From Armatimonadota bacterium (lineage in GTDB: Bacteria > Armatimonadota > Zipacnadia > Zipacnadales > UBA11051), in assembly GCA_013178155.1 (NCBI GenBank), contig JABLXH010000001.1:1-44730 (forward strand): a stretch of DNA of 44,730 nucleotides, written 5' to 3'. Made by a program: the position numbers and the translations under genes. Below, piece by piece: positions 34,287 through 43,347 of this stretch. The notes beneath the pieces are model-generated. The model did not search any database, had not been told where the DNA came from, and worked only from the letters and a program-made list of their open reading frames with translations. How positions within the stretch are numbered: position 1 is the stretch's first letter; every line of letters begins with the position of its first letter.

Positions 34287-36116
34287 ATGCATCACCTCAC
34301 GGATAGCGCCGGTCAGTTGGCCCTGCTCGATGCCACGGGCCAGAAGGTGCTGGGCGCAGTTCTGCTTTGCGACACCGCCGAGGCCCAGGGGCCGGTGCCC
34401 ATGACGGGAGGGGATGACGGCGTCTGGCGCGGACGGCAGGGGAGTGTGCTGCTGGAGGTCCGCGAGACCGGGACCGGCACCGATTTCACTGAGCTGTCAC
34501 TTCTGGTAGTCCCCCATCAGGCAGTGCGCGTCGAGCGAGTCGGGCTGCGACTGACCATGGGCGTGGGCGGCCGACCCCTCCTGGCAAAGGACGCCCAACT
34601 GGTGGCCCTGGGCGAGAGCCTCGGCGCGGCGCGGCGCGTTACGGAGCTGGGGCAACTCCTCGACGCCGGGGAGGGCCGAGTCACCCTCCACGCCATCGGC
34701 GCGCTGCTCAAGGGTGCGGCGCAGGCGCTGCTGGTGGGCATTGGTGGCGTGACGCCGGACTTCCCAGCCATCACCGCCGACGGTGAGACCGTTGAGATCG
34801 TGCTGGAGGTGGGGCACAGCGTCTGCCAGCCGGTCGAGTACCGGCTGGTCATCGGGCTGTCCACCGATCCCTTTGCTCTGCTGGAGAGCTATGGCGACCT
34901 GCTGGCCCGCAACGGGCGGCGCGTGGGCGACATCCCGACGGGCTGGAACAGTTGGGACTACTACCAGGGCGCCGTGACCATGGACGACATCCGCGCCGAG
35001 ATGGCGGCCATCAACGCCTCGCCACTCCGCGGGAAGCTCAGGTACCTGACCATAGACATGGGCTGGGAGAACTCCTGGGGCGACTGGAGACCCAACCGCA
35101 AGTTTCCCCCAGACTATGCCGCGATTGCCGACGAGATCCGGGCCGCGGGCTTTGAGCCCGGCATCTGGCTGGCGCCGCTGCAGGCCAGCACCTACCTGCC
35201 GGCCGCGCGGCACGACCGGGAGATGTTCTGCCGCGGGGCCGATGGCGAGCCCATCATTGCTCCCGGTCGCACCTCCTACCTCCTCTTTGACCCGACTCAC
35301 CCACGGACCGAGGAATGGCTGCACGGTCTTTGCTGTGAACTGCGCCAGTCCGGCTTCTCCTTGTTCAAGATTGACTATATCTACCGCAATTACCTGGACA
35401 TGATCCCTCAGTTCCACCGGCCGGAGGTGGGTCGCGCAGCCGCCGCCCGGCGCTTTCTCGAGATCATCCGGAACGCCATTGGTGACGACGCCCATCTGCT
35501 CTCCTGCGGTGTGCCCCTGCCGGCTGCCTTCGGCCTGGCTGACAGCGCCCGCATCTCTACTGACATCCACAACTTCTGGGGACACATCCGCAACAGTGCC
35601 CTGCAGCTATCTGTCGCCTACTGGCTGGGCGGACGGGTGTGGATCAATGATCCGGACTTTGCGCTCATCCGCAGTCCCCAGACCACCGACGACCCTTATC
35701 TGAACGTCCCATACCAGCGCACCCCCTACACCGGCGAGGGCTTCTGGATGGCCGGCGACGATGCCAGCTTCGAGGAGCTGAAAACCTGGCTGACGCTGGT
35801 GCATCTCTGCGGCGGGTCGCTCTTTGCCAGTGACTCCATGCCGCGGCTGAACCAGCTTGGCTGGCACACACTTCAGCGCCTGTACGTTGAGCCGTCGCCG
35901 CCGGCCCGGCCGCTGGACCTGTTTGAGAGCGCCCCGCCGCGTCTGTGGCTGGCCGAGGGCCGGCTGGGCGTCATCAACTACGCTGATGAGCCGGCCGAGA
36001 TCCCCCTGCCGGGCAACACGCCTTCTCGCGTTACCGACTTCTGGACGGGAGAGAGCCTCGTACTGGAGGCTGCCGTCGTCCTGCCGCCTCATGGCTCGCT
36101 GCTGCTGAAGGTGTAG
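34287..36116 (+). CDS. GH36-like alpha-galactosidase
   Basis: A 609-residue glycoside hydrolase of the GH36/clan-D type. Features are GWNSWDYY, the barrel strand LTIDMGWENSWGDWRPN, nucleophile Asp363 in LFKIDYIY, and acid/base Asp426 in SARISTD. An N-terminal beta-sandwich of about 200 residues and a C-terminal Greek-key end (FWTGESLVL) complete the fold. No signal peptide is seen, so it is cytoplasmic and would act on imported oligosaccharides. Alpha-galactosidase is most likely, with alpha-N-acetylgalactosaminidase or related activity possible. It follows uvrA by 16 nt and precedes a secreted lyase by 15 nt. Confidence 0.88.
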   Translation: MHHLTDSAGQLALLDATGQKVLGAVLLCDTAEAQGPVPMTGGDDGVWRGRQGSVLLEVRETGTGTDFTELSLLVVPHQAVRVERVGLRLTMGVGGRPLLAKDAQLVALGESLGAARRVTELGQLLDAGEGRVTLHAIGALLKGAAQALLVGIGGVTPDFPAITADGETVEIVLEVGHSVCQPVEYRLVIGLSTDPFALLESYGDLLARNGRRVGDIPTGWNSWDYYQGAVTMDDIRAEMAAINASPLRGKLRYLTIDMGWENSWGDWRPNRKFPPDYAAIADEIRAAGFEPGIWLAPLQASTYLPAARHDREMFCRGADGEPIIAPGRTSYLLFDPTHPRTEEWLHGLCCELRQSGFSLFKIDYIYRNYLDMIPQFHRPEVGRAAAARRFLEIIRNAIGDDAHLLSCGVPLPAAFGLADSARISTDIHNFWGHIRNSALQLSVAYWLGGRVWINDPDFALIRSPQTTDDPYLNVPYQRTPYTGEGFWMAGDDASFEELKTWLTLVHLCGGSLFASDSMPRLNQLGWHTLQRLYVEPSPPARPLDLFESAPPRLWLAEGRLGVINYADEPAEIPLPGNTPSRVTDFWTGESLVLEAAVVLPPHGSLLLKV

Positions 36117-36131
36117 CACTGGAGGTCCCCC

Positions 36132-38999
36132 ATGCGGTACGTGCTGGTACTGCTTCTCGCCGTGGGCGCCGCTGCGGCGCAGGATAACCTGCTACGCAAT
36201 CCGGGCTTTGAGGAAGTCGCCAATGGGCGACCGGTGGCCTGGGACGCCGAGAACTGGGGGACAGGCGGCGAGCCACGGGTCGCGGCAGAGGGTCACAACG
36301 GGCGGTACGCCGGGGCAGTCGTCTGTGCCAGCGACCAGCAACGCGCCATCTGGCGGCAGATCGTGCCTTGCCAGGGCCCGGGCACCATCACCTTCAACGC
36401 CTGGTACCGCACCTCCTATGACCAGACCTCGGGCGGCGAGGTGCGCGGTGCGGTGGTCCGGTTCTTATTCTTCCGCGATGCGGCCAAGTGGGACCACCCC
36501 AGCATCCCGTGGTCTGCTGCTCCCCCGAGTCGCGACTGGCGACGGTTCACCAGGACCCTCCGCTTCACTGACGAGATCACGGCCATCGGCATCGAGCTGT
36601 TCAACCTGAGCACCGCCGGCACCGTCTGGTGGGACGACGTGGAGTTACGCCTGGCCACGCCCGAGGAGGTCGAAGCGCTGATGCGCGAGGAGTACGCCGC
36701 CATTGACCGCCCGCCCGAGCCCGATGAGACCGGCTACGCTCCGGAGGATGGCAGCACTGCCCCGATGAACCCGCCCGTTTTCGTCTGGCTGCGACTGAAA
36801 GAAGCGAGCGAGTATGTCTTGCAGTGGAGCCGCCATCCCGAATTCCCTGCTGGCGAGACGGAGACGGTGCGCTGCAAGTTGAGCATCTACGCCCCGCGGC
36901 ACGTGTTTGACGCCGGACGATGGTACTGGCGGTTCGGCGTACAGGCTCCCCCGTCTCTGGGCATGGTCTACAGCCGCACACGCGCCTTCGAGGTGTCACC
37001 CGAGGCGCCAAAGGCGCCCTTCCCGGACGTGGGTGAAGTGGTGCGGCGGCTGAGCACCTACCGGCCCCGGGATTTCGTGCACCCCGACGGGCTGGACGAC
37101 TACCGGGCACTCGCGCAGGGCGAGCTGAAGTCGCGGGTCGAGGCCATGAGACGTGACGCGGAGGGCTATCTCGGGCAGGAGCTTCTGCCCGAGCCTCCCT
37201 TCCTGCCGCCGACCAGCGACCCGAACTGGGGCGCCGAGTACACCCGTATCTTTCGCGCCACCCGGCCCTTCAACGCCGGCATGGTGGCCTGCGCCCAGGT
37301 CTATTTGTTGACCGGCGAGGAGCGCTTTGGCCAGGAGGCGCGGCGCCGGCTGATGCACCTGATGTCCTGGGATCCCAACGGCAGCACCAGCCTTTTCCAC
37401 CATGACGAGCCGGGCACCGAGCTGGTCCGCCTCTGCCCCAGGGTGTTTGACTGGATCCACCCGTTGCTGAGCGAGGAAGACAAGCGAAAGTGCCGTGAGG
37501 TGCTGGCGGTTCGCATTCCCCAGCTCTACCAGGCTCTCAGCAACCGGCCCTTTGAGACCCGGCCGTACTCCAGCCACGACATGGACTACTACATTACCGA
37601 CCTGACCGAGGCGTGTGTCGCCATGGCCGGGGAGCTGCCCGTGGAGGAGATGTTTGAGTACGTGCTCACCCAGCTCTGGTCGCCCTTCTACCCGCCATAC
37701 GGTGGCGCTGACGGCGGCTGGTGCGAGGGCCCCAGTTACTGGCAATGGAGCACTGGCAACTTCGTGCGGACCTTTCACCTGGTGAAGATGGTGACCGGCT
37801 GTGACATCACCCGGCGCCCGTGGCTGCAGAACACACCGTACTTCAAGCTCTACTGCAACCCGCCCTACTCGCAGATGTCGCCCTTTGGCGACGGGCAGTC
37901 CAGCCGCGCTGGCGGCGGAGACACCATGTACAAGCTCGGCGTGACGCTGGCAAACCCGTACGCTCTTTGGTACGCCGACCAGCAGCAGGCTCGCCCGTAC
38001 GGCATCGAGCAGTTCCTGTTCCGCCGTGACGGATTGGAGGCCAAGCCGCCTTCCGATCTGCCCCAGGCCCGATGCTTTGCTGACATCGGCCTGGCCTGCA
38101 TGCACAGCGACCTGGCCGATGGCTCGCGCAACGTGCACTTCATGCTGCGTAGCTGCCCCTTCGGCGCCATCAGCCACGCCTACGCGGACCAGAATGCCTT
38201 CATCCTGCATGCCTACGGCGAGCCCCTGGCCATCGCCTCGGGCTATTACCCGTACTACGCCAGCCCCCACCACAAGTCGTGGACCTGGGAGACGAAAGCA
38301 GCCAACAGCATCCTGGTGGACGGGGAGGGCCAGCGGATCCGGGACTGGACCTCCCGCGGCCGCATCGTGCAGTTCGCCACCAGCGACTACTGCCACTACG
38401 CCTGGGGCGACGCTCACGAGGCCTATCCCGGACGCCTGACCCGTTTCGACCGGCACGCGCTCTACCTGCGCCTCCAGAGCCCCGACGAGGAGCCCGTGGT
38501 CGTTATCTATGATGACCTGGAGGCGACCAGGCCTGCCACCTACCAGTGGCTCCTGCACGCCCTGGAGGAGATGCGGGTGGACAGCGGCGCCAGCACCATC
38601 GAGGTAACGCGCGGGGGCGCGCGGCTACAGGTGCGTTTCCTGGTCCCGCAGGGCCTCCAGTTCACCCAGACAGACCAGTTCACCGTGCCGCCCGAGGCGG
38701 ACAATCTGCCCAACCAGTGGCATCTCACCGCATCAACAACAGCCCCGGCGGCGAGACAACGCTTCTTGACCGTCCTCCTGCCCTACCGCGAGGGACAGCG
38801 GCCGGCGTCGGTGCAAGCCCGCGAGACGCCCGGGTTCATGGTGGTCGAGATCGCCGGCGCCACGCTGACTCACACCGTCAGCTTCCGCACCGGGGAAGGA
38901 CCGTCCGCCGGACCCGTTGGAGGCGACGTGACCGCAATCGCCCGAGACGCCAGCGGACAGGTCCGATCGGCCTTCGCGGTGAACTGGGAGCAGCCCTGA
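36132..38999 (+). CDS. Secreted heparinase II/III-family polysaccharide lyase
   Basis: A 955-residue exported protein. The signal peptide (YVLVLLLAVGAAAAQ) is followed by a CBM4/9-type binding module (NLLRNPGFEEVANGRPVAWD; TVWWDDVELR), a fibronectin-like segment (NPPVFVWLRL...ASEYVLQWSR), a DUF4962-type helical toroid (residues about 295-650; RLMHLMSWDPNGST; SSHDMDYYITDL; GWCEGPSYWQW) and a heparinase II/III beta-sheet domain (DQNAFILHAYGEPLAIASGYY; HHKSWTWETKAANSILVDGEGQ). Such lyases eliminate uronate-linked polysaccharides (heparin, alginate or ulvan-like). Which one cannot be read from sequence. It sits between GH36 and GH2 genes with gaps of 15 and 26 nt; the polymer may combine uronic acid with galactose residues. 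Confidence 0.87.
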   Translation: MRYVLVLLLAVGAAAAQDNLLRNPGFEEVANGRPVAWDAENWGTGGEPRVAAEGHNGRYAGAVVCASDQQRAIWRQIVPCQGPGTITFNAWYRTSYDQTSGGEVRGAVVRFLFFRDAAKWDHPSIPWSAAPPSRDWRRFTRTLRFTDEITAIGIELFNLSTAGTVWWDDVELRLATPEEVEALMREEYAAIDRPPEPDETGYAPEDGSTAPMNPPVFVWLRLKEASEYVLQWSRHPEFPAGETETVRCKLSIYAPRHVFDAGRWYWRFGVQAPPSLGMVYSRTRAFEVSPEAPKAPFPDVGEVVRRLSTYRPRDFVHPDGLDDYRALAQGELKSRVEAMRRDAEGYLGQELLPEPPFLPPTSDPNWGAEYTRIFRATRPFNAGMVACAQVYLLTGEERFGQEARRRLMHLMSWDPNGSTSLFHHDEPGTELVRLCPRVFDWIHPLLSEEDKRKCREVLAVRIPQLYQALSNRPFETRPYSSHDMDYYITDLTEACVAMAGELPVEEMFEYVLTQLWSPFYPPYGGADGGWCEGPSYWQWSTGNFVRTFHLVKMVTGCDITRRPWLQNTPYFKLYCNPPYSQMSPFGDGQSSRAGGGDTMYKLGVTLANPYALWYADQQQARPYGIEQFLFRRDGLEAKPPSDLPQARCFADIGLACMHSDLADGSRNVHFMLRSCPFGAISHAYADQNAFILHAYGEPLAIASGYYPYYASPHHKSWTWETKAANSILVDGEGQRIRDWTSRGRIVQFATSDYCHYAWGDAHEAYPGRLTRFDRHALYLRLQSPDEEPVVVIYDDLEATRPATYQWLLHALEEMRVDSGASTIEVTRGGARLQVRFLVPQGLQFTQTDQFTVPPEADNLPNQWHLTASTTAPAARQRFLTVLLPYREGQRPASVQARETPGFMVVEIAGATLTHTVSFRTGEGPSAGPVGGDVTAIARDASGQVRSAFAVNWEQP

Positions 39000-39025
39000 C
39001 CACGGGTGCTGAGAGGAGGACCAGC

Positions 39026-41389
39026 ATGACAGTTGCCAGCGGTCGCCAGCGATTGCTGATGGACCCCCAATGGCGGTTCCACCTGGGCGAGGTCGCTCAG
39101 CCAGAGGCCGTCAACCACGGGGACACTTACATGTCGGTCAAGGCGGGCCATGCCGGTGGCCCGGCCGGCGTGGCGTTCGATGACAGCGCCTGGCGCGAAC
39201 TGGACCTGCCCCACGACTGGCTCATCGAGCAGCCCTACGACCCGCGAGCCAATGTGAGCCACGGCTTCCGCCGCGGCGATGTGGCGTGGTATCGGAAGAC
39301 CTTCGGGTTGCCGACTGAGGACCTGGGGCGAAGGCTCTGGCTGGAGTTCGACGGCGTCTTCCGCGACTGCACGGTCTGGCTCAATGGCCATCTCCTGGGG
39401 CGCCATCCCTCGGGTTACACCAGTTTCCATTTCGACATCACCGATGTTGCCAACTATGGCGGCCCGAACGTGGTAGCTGTCCGCGTGGATGCCCGGGCCT
39501 TTGAGGGCTGGTGGTACGAGGGGGCGGGCATCTACCGCCACGTCTGGCTAACCAAGACGCCACCAGTCCACGTGGGCCACTGGGGCGTGTATGTGGCTCC
39601 GCAACCGAGCGATGACCTGTCTCACGCTGACGTCGTGGTCACCACGACCGTGGTCAACGACTCGGACCACGACGTGACGCTCGCGCTTCGGTCCACGGTT
39701 GTGGACTGCCAGGGCAATGAGGTGTCCATGCACTGCCAGGAGCTGTCATTGCCAGCAGGGACGAGCCAGGACGTCAGCCAGAGCCTGCCGGTCAGACAGC
39801 CCCAGCTTTGGGACCTGACGACACCGTATCTCTACCTTCTGCGAACCGCGGTGTCGGCCGCCGGAACCGTTGATGAGGTGACCACGCCGTTTGGCATCCG
39901 GCACATCCGGTTTGACCCCGAGGAGGGCTTCCTTCTCAACGGGCGCGCCGTGAAGCTGAAGGGCACATGCAACCATCAGGACCATGCCGGTGTCGGCATC
40001 GCCGTGCCGGATGCGCTGCAGGAGTTTCGGATCCGCCGCCTGCTGGAAATGGGCAGCAACGCCTACCGCTGTGCCCACAATCCGCCGGCTCCCGAGCTCC
40101 TGGACGCCTGTGACCGCCTGGGCATGCTGGTCATGGACGAGAACCGACACCTCTCCAGCAGCGAATGGGGCCTTGCCGACCTGGAGAGCATGATCCGGCG
40201 CGACCGCAACCACCCCTGCATCATCATGTGGAGCATGGCCAACGAGGAGCCGCTGCAGCGCACGGAGACCGGGACCCGGATCGTGCGCAGCATGGTCCGC
40301 CGGGTTCGACAGCTTGACCCTACTCGCCCGACCATCGCTGCCATGGATGGTGGCTGGGGCAGCTCGTTCTCGCTGGCGCATGACGTTCAGGGCTGCAACT
40401 ACATCCGGGGCGACTATGATGAGTACCACGCCACCAATCCCCAACACCCCATCCTCGCCAGCGAGGCCTCCAGCGCCCTGACCACCCGTGGCATCTACCT
40501 CACCGAGCCGGCCAAGGGTTACATGAGCGCCTATGATGTCAACGCGCCGGAGTGGGGGAACCGGGCCGAGGAGGCCTGGCGCCCCATTGCCGAGCGTCCT
40601 TTCATGGCGGGCACCTTCGTCTGGACGGGCTTCGATTACCGGGGCGAACCGACGCCGTACCAGTGGCCGTGCATCAGCTCCCACTTTGGTATCATGGACA
40701 CCTGTGGTTTCCCCAAGGACAACTTCTACTACTACCAGGCCTGGTGGAGCGACCGCACGGTGCTGCATATCCTGCCTCACTGGAACTGGCCGGAGCGCCT
40801 GGGCGAGACGATCCCGGTGTGGGTGCACAGCAACTGCGAGGAAGTCGAGCTGTTCCTCAACGGTCGTAGCCTCGGCCGCCAACCCATGGAGCGCAACGGC
40901 CACCTGGAATGGCAGGTCGTCTATGAGCCGGGAGTCTTGTTGGCGCGGGGCTATGCGCGCGGCGAGGAAGTGGCTACGGCTGTCGTGCAGACGGCTGGTC
41001 CGGCCCATCGCCTGCGCCTGACCCCGGACCGCTCGGCGATCAGCGCCGACGGTGAGGACCTTTGCGTCATCACCGTCTCGGTCCGTGACGAAGCGGAACG
41101 TGTGGTACCCACGGCAGACGACCGGATCACCTTCAGCGTGTCGGCGAACGCCAGAATCCTCGGGGTAGGCAACGGCGACCCCAGCAGCCACGAGGAAGAC
41201 CGCGCCGAGCAGCGCCGAGCTTTCAACGGTCTGTGCCAGGTGATCGTGCAGTCTGTGCGGGGAGAGGCAGGGCCGATCCAGGTGGAGGCTCGGGCCCCTG
41301 GGCTGCTACCGGCCTCCTGCCAGGTGGAGAGTCTGGCTGCCGTCCCCCGGCCCTGGGTAGCCGCCCTCCAGCCCAATACCGGCACTTAG
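39026..41389 (+). CDS. GH2-family beta-galactosidase-like glycosidase
   Basis: A 787-residue GH2 enzyme. The jelly-roll sugar-binding domain (PQWRFHL, WRELDLPHDWLIEQPYDP, VWLNGHLLGRHPSGYTSFHFDIT) is followed by an Ig-like domain, then a catalytic barrel with acid/base Glu407 (SMANEEP) and nucleophile Glu480 (ILASEASSA). Two C-terminal Ig-like domains follow (EEVELFLNGRSLGR; a DUF4982/GH2-type end). No signal peptide is present, so it is probably cytoplasmic. Beta-galactosidase is the commonest activity for this layout; beta-mannosidase and beta-glucuronidase members exist. The ATG at 39026 is preceded by GAGGAGG; the frame extends upstream into the lyase gene and is rejected. A strong bidirectional hairpin terminates the cluster. 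Confidence 0.91.
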   Translation: MTVASGRQRLLMDPQWRFHLGEVAQPEAVNHGDTYMSVKAGHAGGPAGVAFDDSAWRELDLPHDWLIEQPYDPRANVSHGFRRGDVAWYRKTFGLPTEDLGRRLWLEFDGVFRDCTVWLNGHLLGRHPSGYTSFHFDITDVANYGGPNVVAVRVDARAFEGWWYEGAGIYRHVWLTKTPPVHVGHWGVYVAPQPSDDLSHADVVVTTTVVNDSDHDVTLALRSTVVDCQGNEVSMHCQELSLPAGTSQDVSQSLPVRQPQLWDLTTPYLYLLRTAVSAAGTVDEVTTPFGIRHIRFDPEEGFLLNGRAVKLKGTCNHQDHAGVGIAVPDALQEFRIRRLLEMGSNAYRCAHNPPAPELLDACDRLGMLVMDENRHLSSSEWGLADLESMIRRDRNHPCIIMWSMANEEPLQRTETGTRIVRSMVRRVRQLDPTRPTIAAMDGGWGSSFSLAHDVQGCNYIRGDYDEYHATNPQHPILASEASSALTTRGIYLTEPAKGYMSAYDVNAPEWGNRAEEAWRPIAERPFMAGTFVWTGFDYRGEPTPYQWPCISSHFGIMDTCGFPKDNFYYYQAWWSDRTVLHILPHWNWPERLGETIPVWVHSNCEEVELFLNGRSLGRQPMERNGHLEWQVVYEPGVLLARGYARGEEVATAVVQTAGPAHRLRLTPDRSAISADGEDLCVITVSVRDEAERVVPTADDRITFSVSANARILGVGNGDPSSHEEDRAEQRRAFNGLCQVIVQSVRGEAGPIQVEARAPGLLPASCQVESLAAVPRPWVAALQPNTGT

Positions 41390-41424
41390 GCATCCGGTGT
41401 CCATCGTCAGGCCCGGAGAAGCAG

Positions 41425-41455
41425 CTGAGCCCCCGCCATCCGGTCGGGGGCTCAG
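41425..41455. terminator. Bidirectional hairpin terminator
   Basis: Perfect 11-bp inverted repeat CTGAGCCCCCG (41425-41435) with CGGGGGCTCAG (41445-41455), 9-nt loop, in the 98-bp gap between the convergent GH2 and lipoprotein genes. No U-tract on either side, so strength is inferred from the stem. Confidence 0.7.
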
Positions 41456-41487
41456 TGGTACGCTTGCGCCTATCTACTCAGGAGACG

Positions 41488-41871
41488 CTACCCGCCCGCG
41501 GGCGGCGTCGCCGGTGTGCCATCGGGCTTGGTTGCGCCACCGGCCGCTGGAGCACCACCCTCAGCCGGAGCCGGGGCTGCGGCGCCACCCTCAGCCGGAG
41601 CCGGGGCTGCGGCGCCACCCTCAGCCGGGGCCGGAGCTGCCGGGCCACCCTCGGCTGGAGCCGGGGCCGCTGCGCCTCCTGCCGGGGCCGGCGCCTGCGG
41701 GCCCACCGGAGCCTGACCTGGTGCACCTGCCGGGGCGTCAGGCGGCGGAGCCGGTTTGACCTGATCCTGCTCTGTCTGGACCGGCACCTTCTTCGGCGGG
41801 CAGCCAGCCAGAACCACGACGGTCGCGACCATGGCCAGCACGAGCGCGGCAACAACCAACATCCTAGACAT
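41488..41871 (-). CDS. Small Ala/Pro-rich repeat lipoprotein
   Basis: A 127-residue lipoprotein: signal peptide with lipobox VVVLAGC (Cys about 27), a Lys/Val/Pro linker, and then four tandem 10-residue units close to GGAAAPAPAE, followed by a Gly/Pro/Ala tail. I start at the ATG at 41871, which has AAAGGA 8 nt upstream; an ATG nine bases earlier is also possible. The repeats are low complexity and extended, like wall- or periplasm-spanning linkers. Function unknown. It is downstream of the TPR-like gene on the same strand with an 84-nt gap that holds a short palindrome. Confidence 0.72.
   Translation of the reverse strand: MSRMLVVAALVLAMVATVVVLAGCPPKKVPVQTEQDQVKPAPPPDAPAGAPGQAPVGPQAPAPAGGAAAPAPAEGGPAAPAPAEGGAAAPAPAEGGAAAPAPAEGGAPAAGGATKPDGTPATPPAGG
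41556..41675 (-). repeat. 30-bp tandem repeat within lipoprotein gene
   Basis: Four in-frame copies of a 30-bp unit (begins CACCCTCAGCC on the plus strand at 41556, 41586, 41616 and 41646); the first two are near-identical, the last two diverge. They encode the Ala-Pro-rich decapeptides of the lipoprotein. Copy number could vary between strains. Confidence 0.85.
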
Positions 41872-41908
41872 CTGCATCATCCTTTCGCAGGCTACGATCC
41901 CCGCTGGT

Positions 41909-41924
41909 GGCACGTACACGTGCC
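41909..41924. promoter_or_regulatory. 16-bp palindrome upstream of lipoprotein gene
   Basis: GGCACGTACACGTGCC: 7-bp perfect arms around a 2-bp centre, about 38 bp before the lipoprotein start. The centre is too short for an RNA loop unless the stem is read as 6 bp with a 4-nt loop. It is flanked by near-repeats GCTGGTGGCAC and GCTGGTAGCAC. It could be a regulator site or a weak hairpin of the upstream gene. Confidence 0.45.
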
Positions 41925-41955
41925 TTGCTGGTAGCACCCCGGGCCACCGGGGGCT

Positions 41956-42810
41956 TCAGCTTCCTTCTTCCGCGTCGATTCCCATTATCTCTGAGGGGGC
42001 AAAACGTCCCTTGAGCAACTCGCCGGCCAACCTCACCTCTTCCTCCGTGATGGCCGGCGCCGAGCCCACACCACGAGTCGCGGCAGACTCCCCTTCGCCC
42101 TCGCGTTGCTCGTTCTCAGCAAAGAGCGCAGACGACCTATCATAAGCATCTTGCGCCGCGTCTGTCAATCCAGCGGCCTCCAGCACGGTCCCGATCCACC
42201 AGTACAACTGCGCGTCCAGTTCATCGCCAGTCAGCCCGTTCTCAAAAGCCCCCACCGCCCGCAGGCACTGGACCTGGAAGGACAGAGGGTCACGGACCGT
42301 CAGCTCCCCCTCCTTCTCGCCTGCCTCCGTGAAGGTCTCCAGCGCGAGGGCGTACCGGTTGTATCCCAGCGCGAAGTGCACCAGCGGATCGTCCACACCC
42401 AGTTGCTCGGCGCGCTCCAGAGCTGCCACAACCTTCTCCGTGCGGCGCAGGTGATAGTAGCACTCGGCCAGGACCAACTGGGAGGCCGCCGCGGTCCTAC
42501 CGTTGCCATCCGTGAGCCGTGCGGCGAAATCCTCGACACTCTCGAGCCCGATACGGTGCTTTTCGCCGGCCGACCGGAGATCAGCGAAGCCGACTTCCGG
42601 CAGTTCGGCCAACCGCTTGAGCTCGCGGTGGTAGCGCAGCTCCACATCCAGCAGTGCCGCACAGGCGAGACGGCTGGCCTCCTCGCGCGGCGCATCGGCC
42701 ACAATGCGCAGGATCAGCCGGTAGAAGGCCACTGAGAAGGGCGACACCGTCTCAAGTGTCGCCAACTCCTCCAGACGTTGCAGGAGGGCCTGATTGCTGG
42801 CGTCGAACAT
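41956..42810 (-). CDS. TPR-like cytoplasmic protein, function unknown
   Basis: A 284-residue soluble protein not assigned to a named family. Helical repeats are seen: QLVLAECYYHLRRTEKVVAALERAEQLGVDDPLVHFALGYNRYALALE and YWWIGTVLEAAGLTDAAQDAYDRSSALF have TPR spacing (about 34 residues, small residues at positions 8 and 20). The N-terminal about 80 residues are helical without clear repeats. The acidic tail ends EIMGIDAEEGS. The ATG at 42810 follows GGAG at 10 nt; a GTG 21 bases upstream is less likely. It occupies the place next to rplL where many bacteria have rpoB, 156 bp after rplL on the same strand. No signal peptide. Confidence 0.72.
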   Translation of the reverse strand: MFDASNQALLQRLEELATLETVSPFSVAFYRLILRIVADAPREEASRLACAALLDVELRYHRELKRLAELPEVGFADLRSAGEKHRIGLESVEDFAARLTDGNGRTAAASQLVLAECYYHLRRTEKVVAALERAEQLGVDDPLVHFALGYNRYALALETFTEAGEKEGELTVRDPLSFQVQCLRAVGAFENGLTGDELDAQLYWWIGTVLEAAGLTDAAQDAYDRSSALFAENEQREGEGESAATRGVGSAPAITEEEVRLAGELLKGRFAPSEIMGIDAEEGS

Positions 42811-42909
42811 GTGCCGAGGTCTCCACAACACGACATATGCACTCAGTAGCGATATTCGCCAACCGGCGCCGAAACCCTCCTGGTCACGACGAACGATTCG
42901 CTGCCTTTT

Positions 42910-42938
42910 CAGGGCCCGGAACGTCTGCCCGGGCCCTG
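42910..42938 (-). terminator. Hairpin between rplL and downstream gene
   Basis: Perfect 10-bp stem CAGGGCCCGG (42910-42919) with CCGGGCCCTG (42929-42938), 9-nt loop, about 30 nt after the rplL stop. The minus-strand tail is AAAAGG, not U-rich, so it is either a weak terminator or an attenuator. The rest of this 156-bp gap holds only weak promoter-like matches (TTGGCG and CATATG, 17 nt apart, for the TPR-like gene). Confidence 0.5.
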
Positions 42939-42966
42939 CCCCGCTACCCGGTCAGGGCGAGACCTC

Positions 42967-43347
42967 TCAGGCAACCTTCACCTGTGCCCCGGCCTCCTCC
43001 AGCTTGGCCTTGATGTTGGCCGCTTCTTCCTTGCTGGCGGCCTCGGCCACCACAGCACCCGGAGCGGACTCCACGAGCTCCTTGGCCTCCTTGAGACCCA
43101 GGTTGGTCACCTCGCGCACAGCCTTGATGACCGGGACCTTGTTGTCACCGACAGCCTCAATGGTGACGCGGAACTCGGTCTGCTCCTCGGCGGCCTCAGC
43201 CGGGCCAGCGGCCGGACCCGCAGCCGCCACGGCCGCGACCGGCATGGCCGCGGAGACGCCGTACTTCTCCTGCAGCTTGTCCTTCAGTTCGACGAGCTCC
43301 AGCACTGTCAAGCTGTCAATCGCCGCAATGATCTCATCAACACTCAT
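42967..43347 (-). CDS. rplL: 50S ribosomal protein L7/L12
   Basis: A 126-residue stalk protein. The N-terminal dimerisation helices ([27 protein letters not shown]), an Ala/Gly/Pro-rich hinge ([15 protein letters not shown]) and the factor-binding C-terminal domain ([35 protein letters not shown]...[12 protein letters not shown]) are all clear. The ATG at 43347 is preceded by GGGGAGG; 11 extra upstream codons are open but not family sequence. It follows rplJ by 110 nt in the usual stalk operon order. Confidence 0.97.
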   Translation of the reverse strand: MSVDEIIAAIDSLTVLELVELKDKLQEKYGVSAAMPVAAVAAAGPAAGPAEAAEEQTEFRVTIEAVGDNKVPVIKAVREVTNLGLKEAKELVESAPGAVVAEAASKEEAANIKAKLEEAGAQVKVA

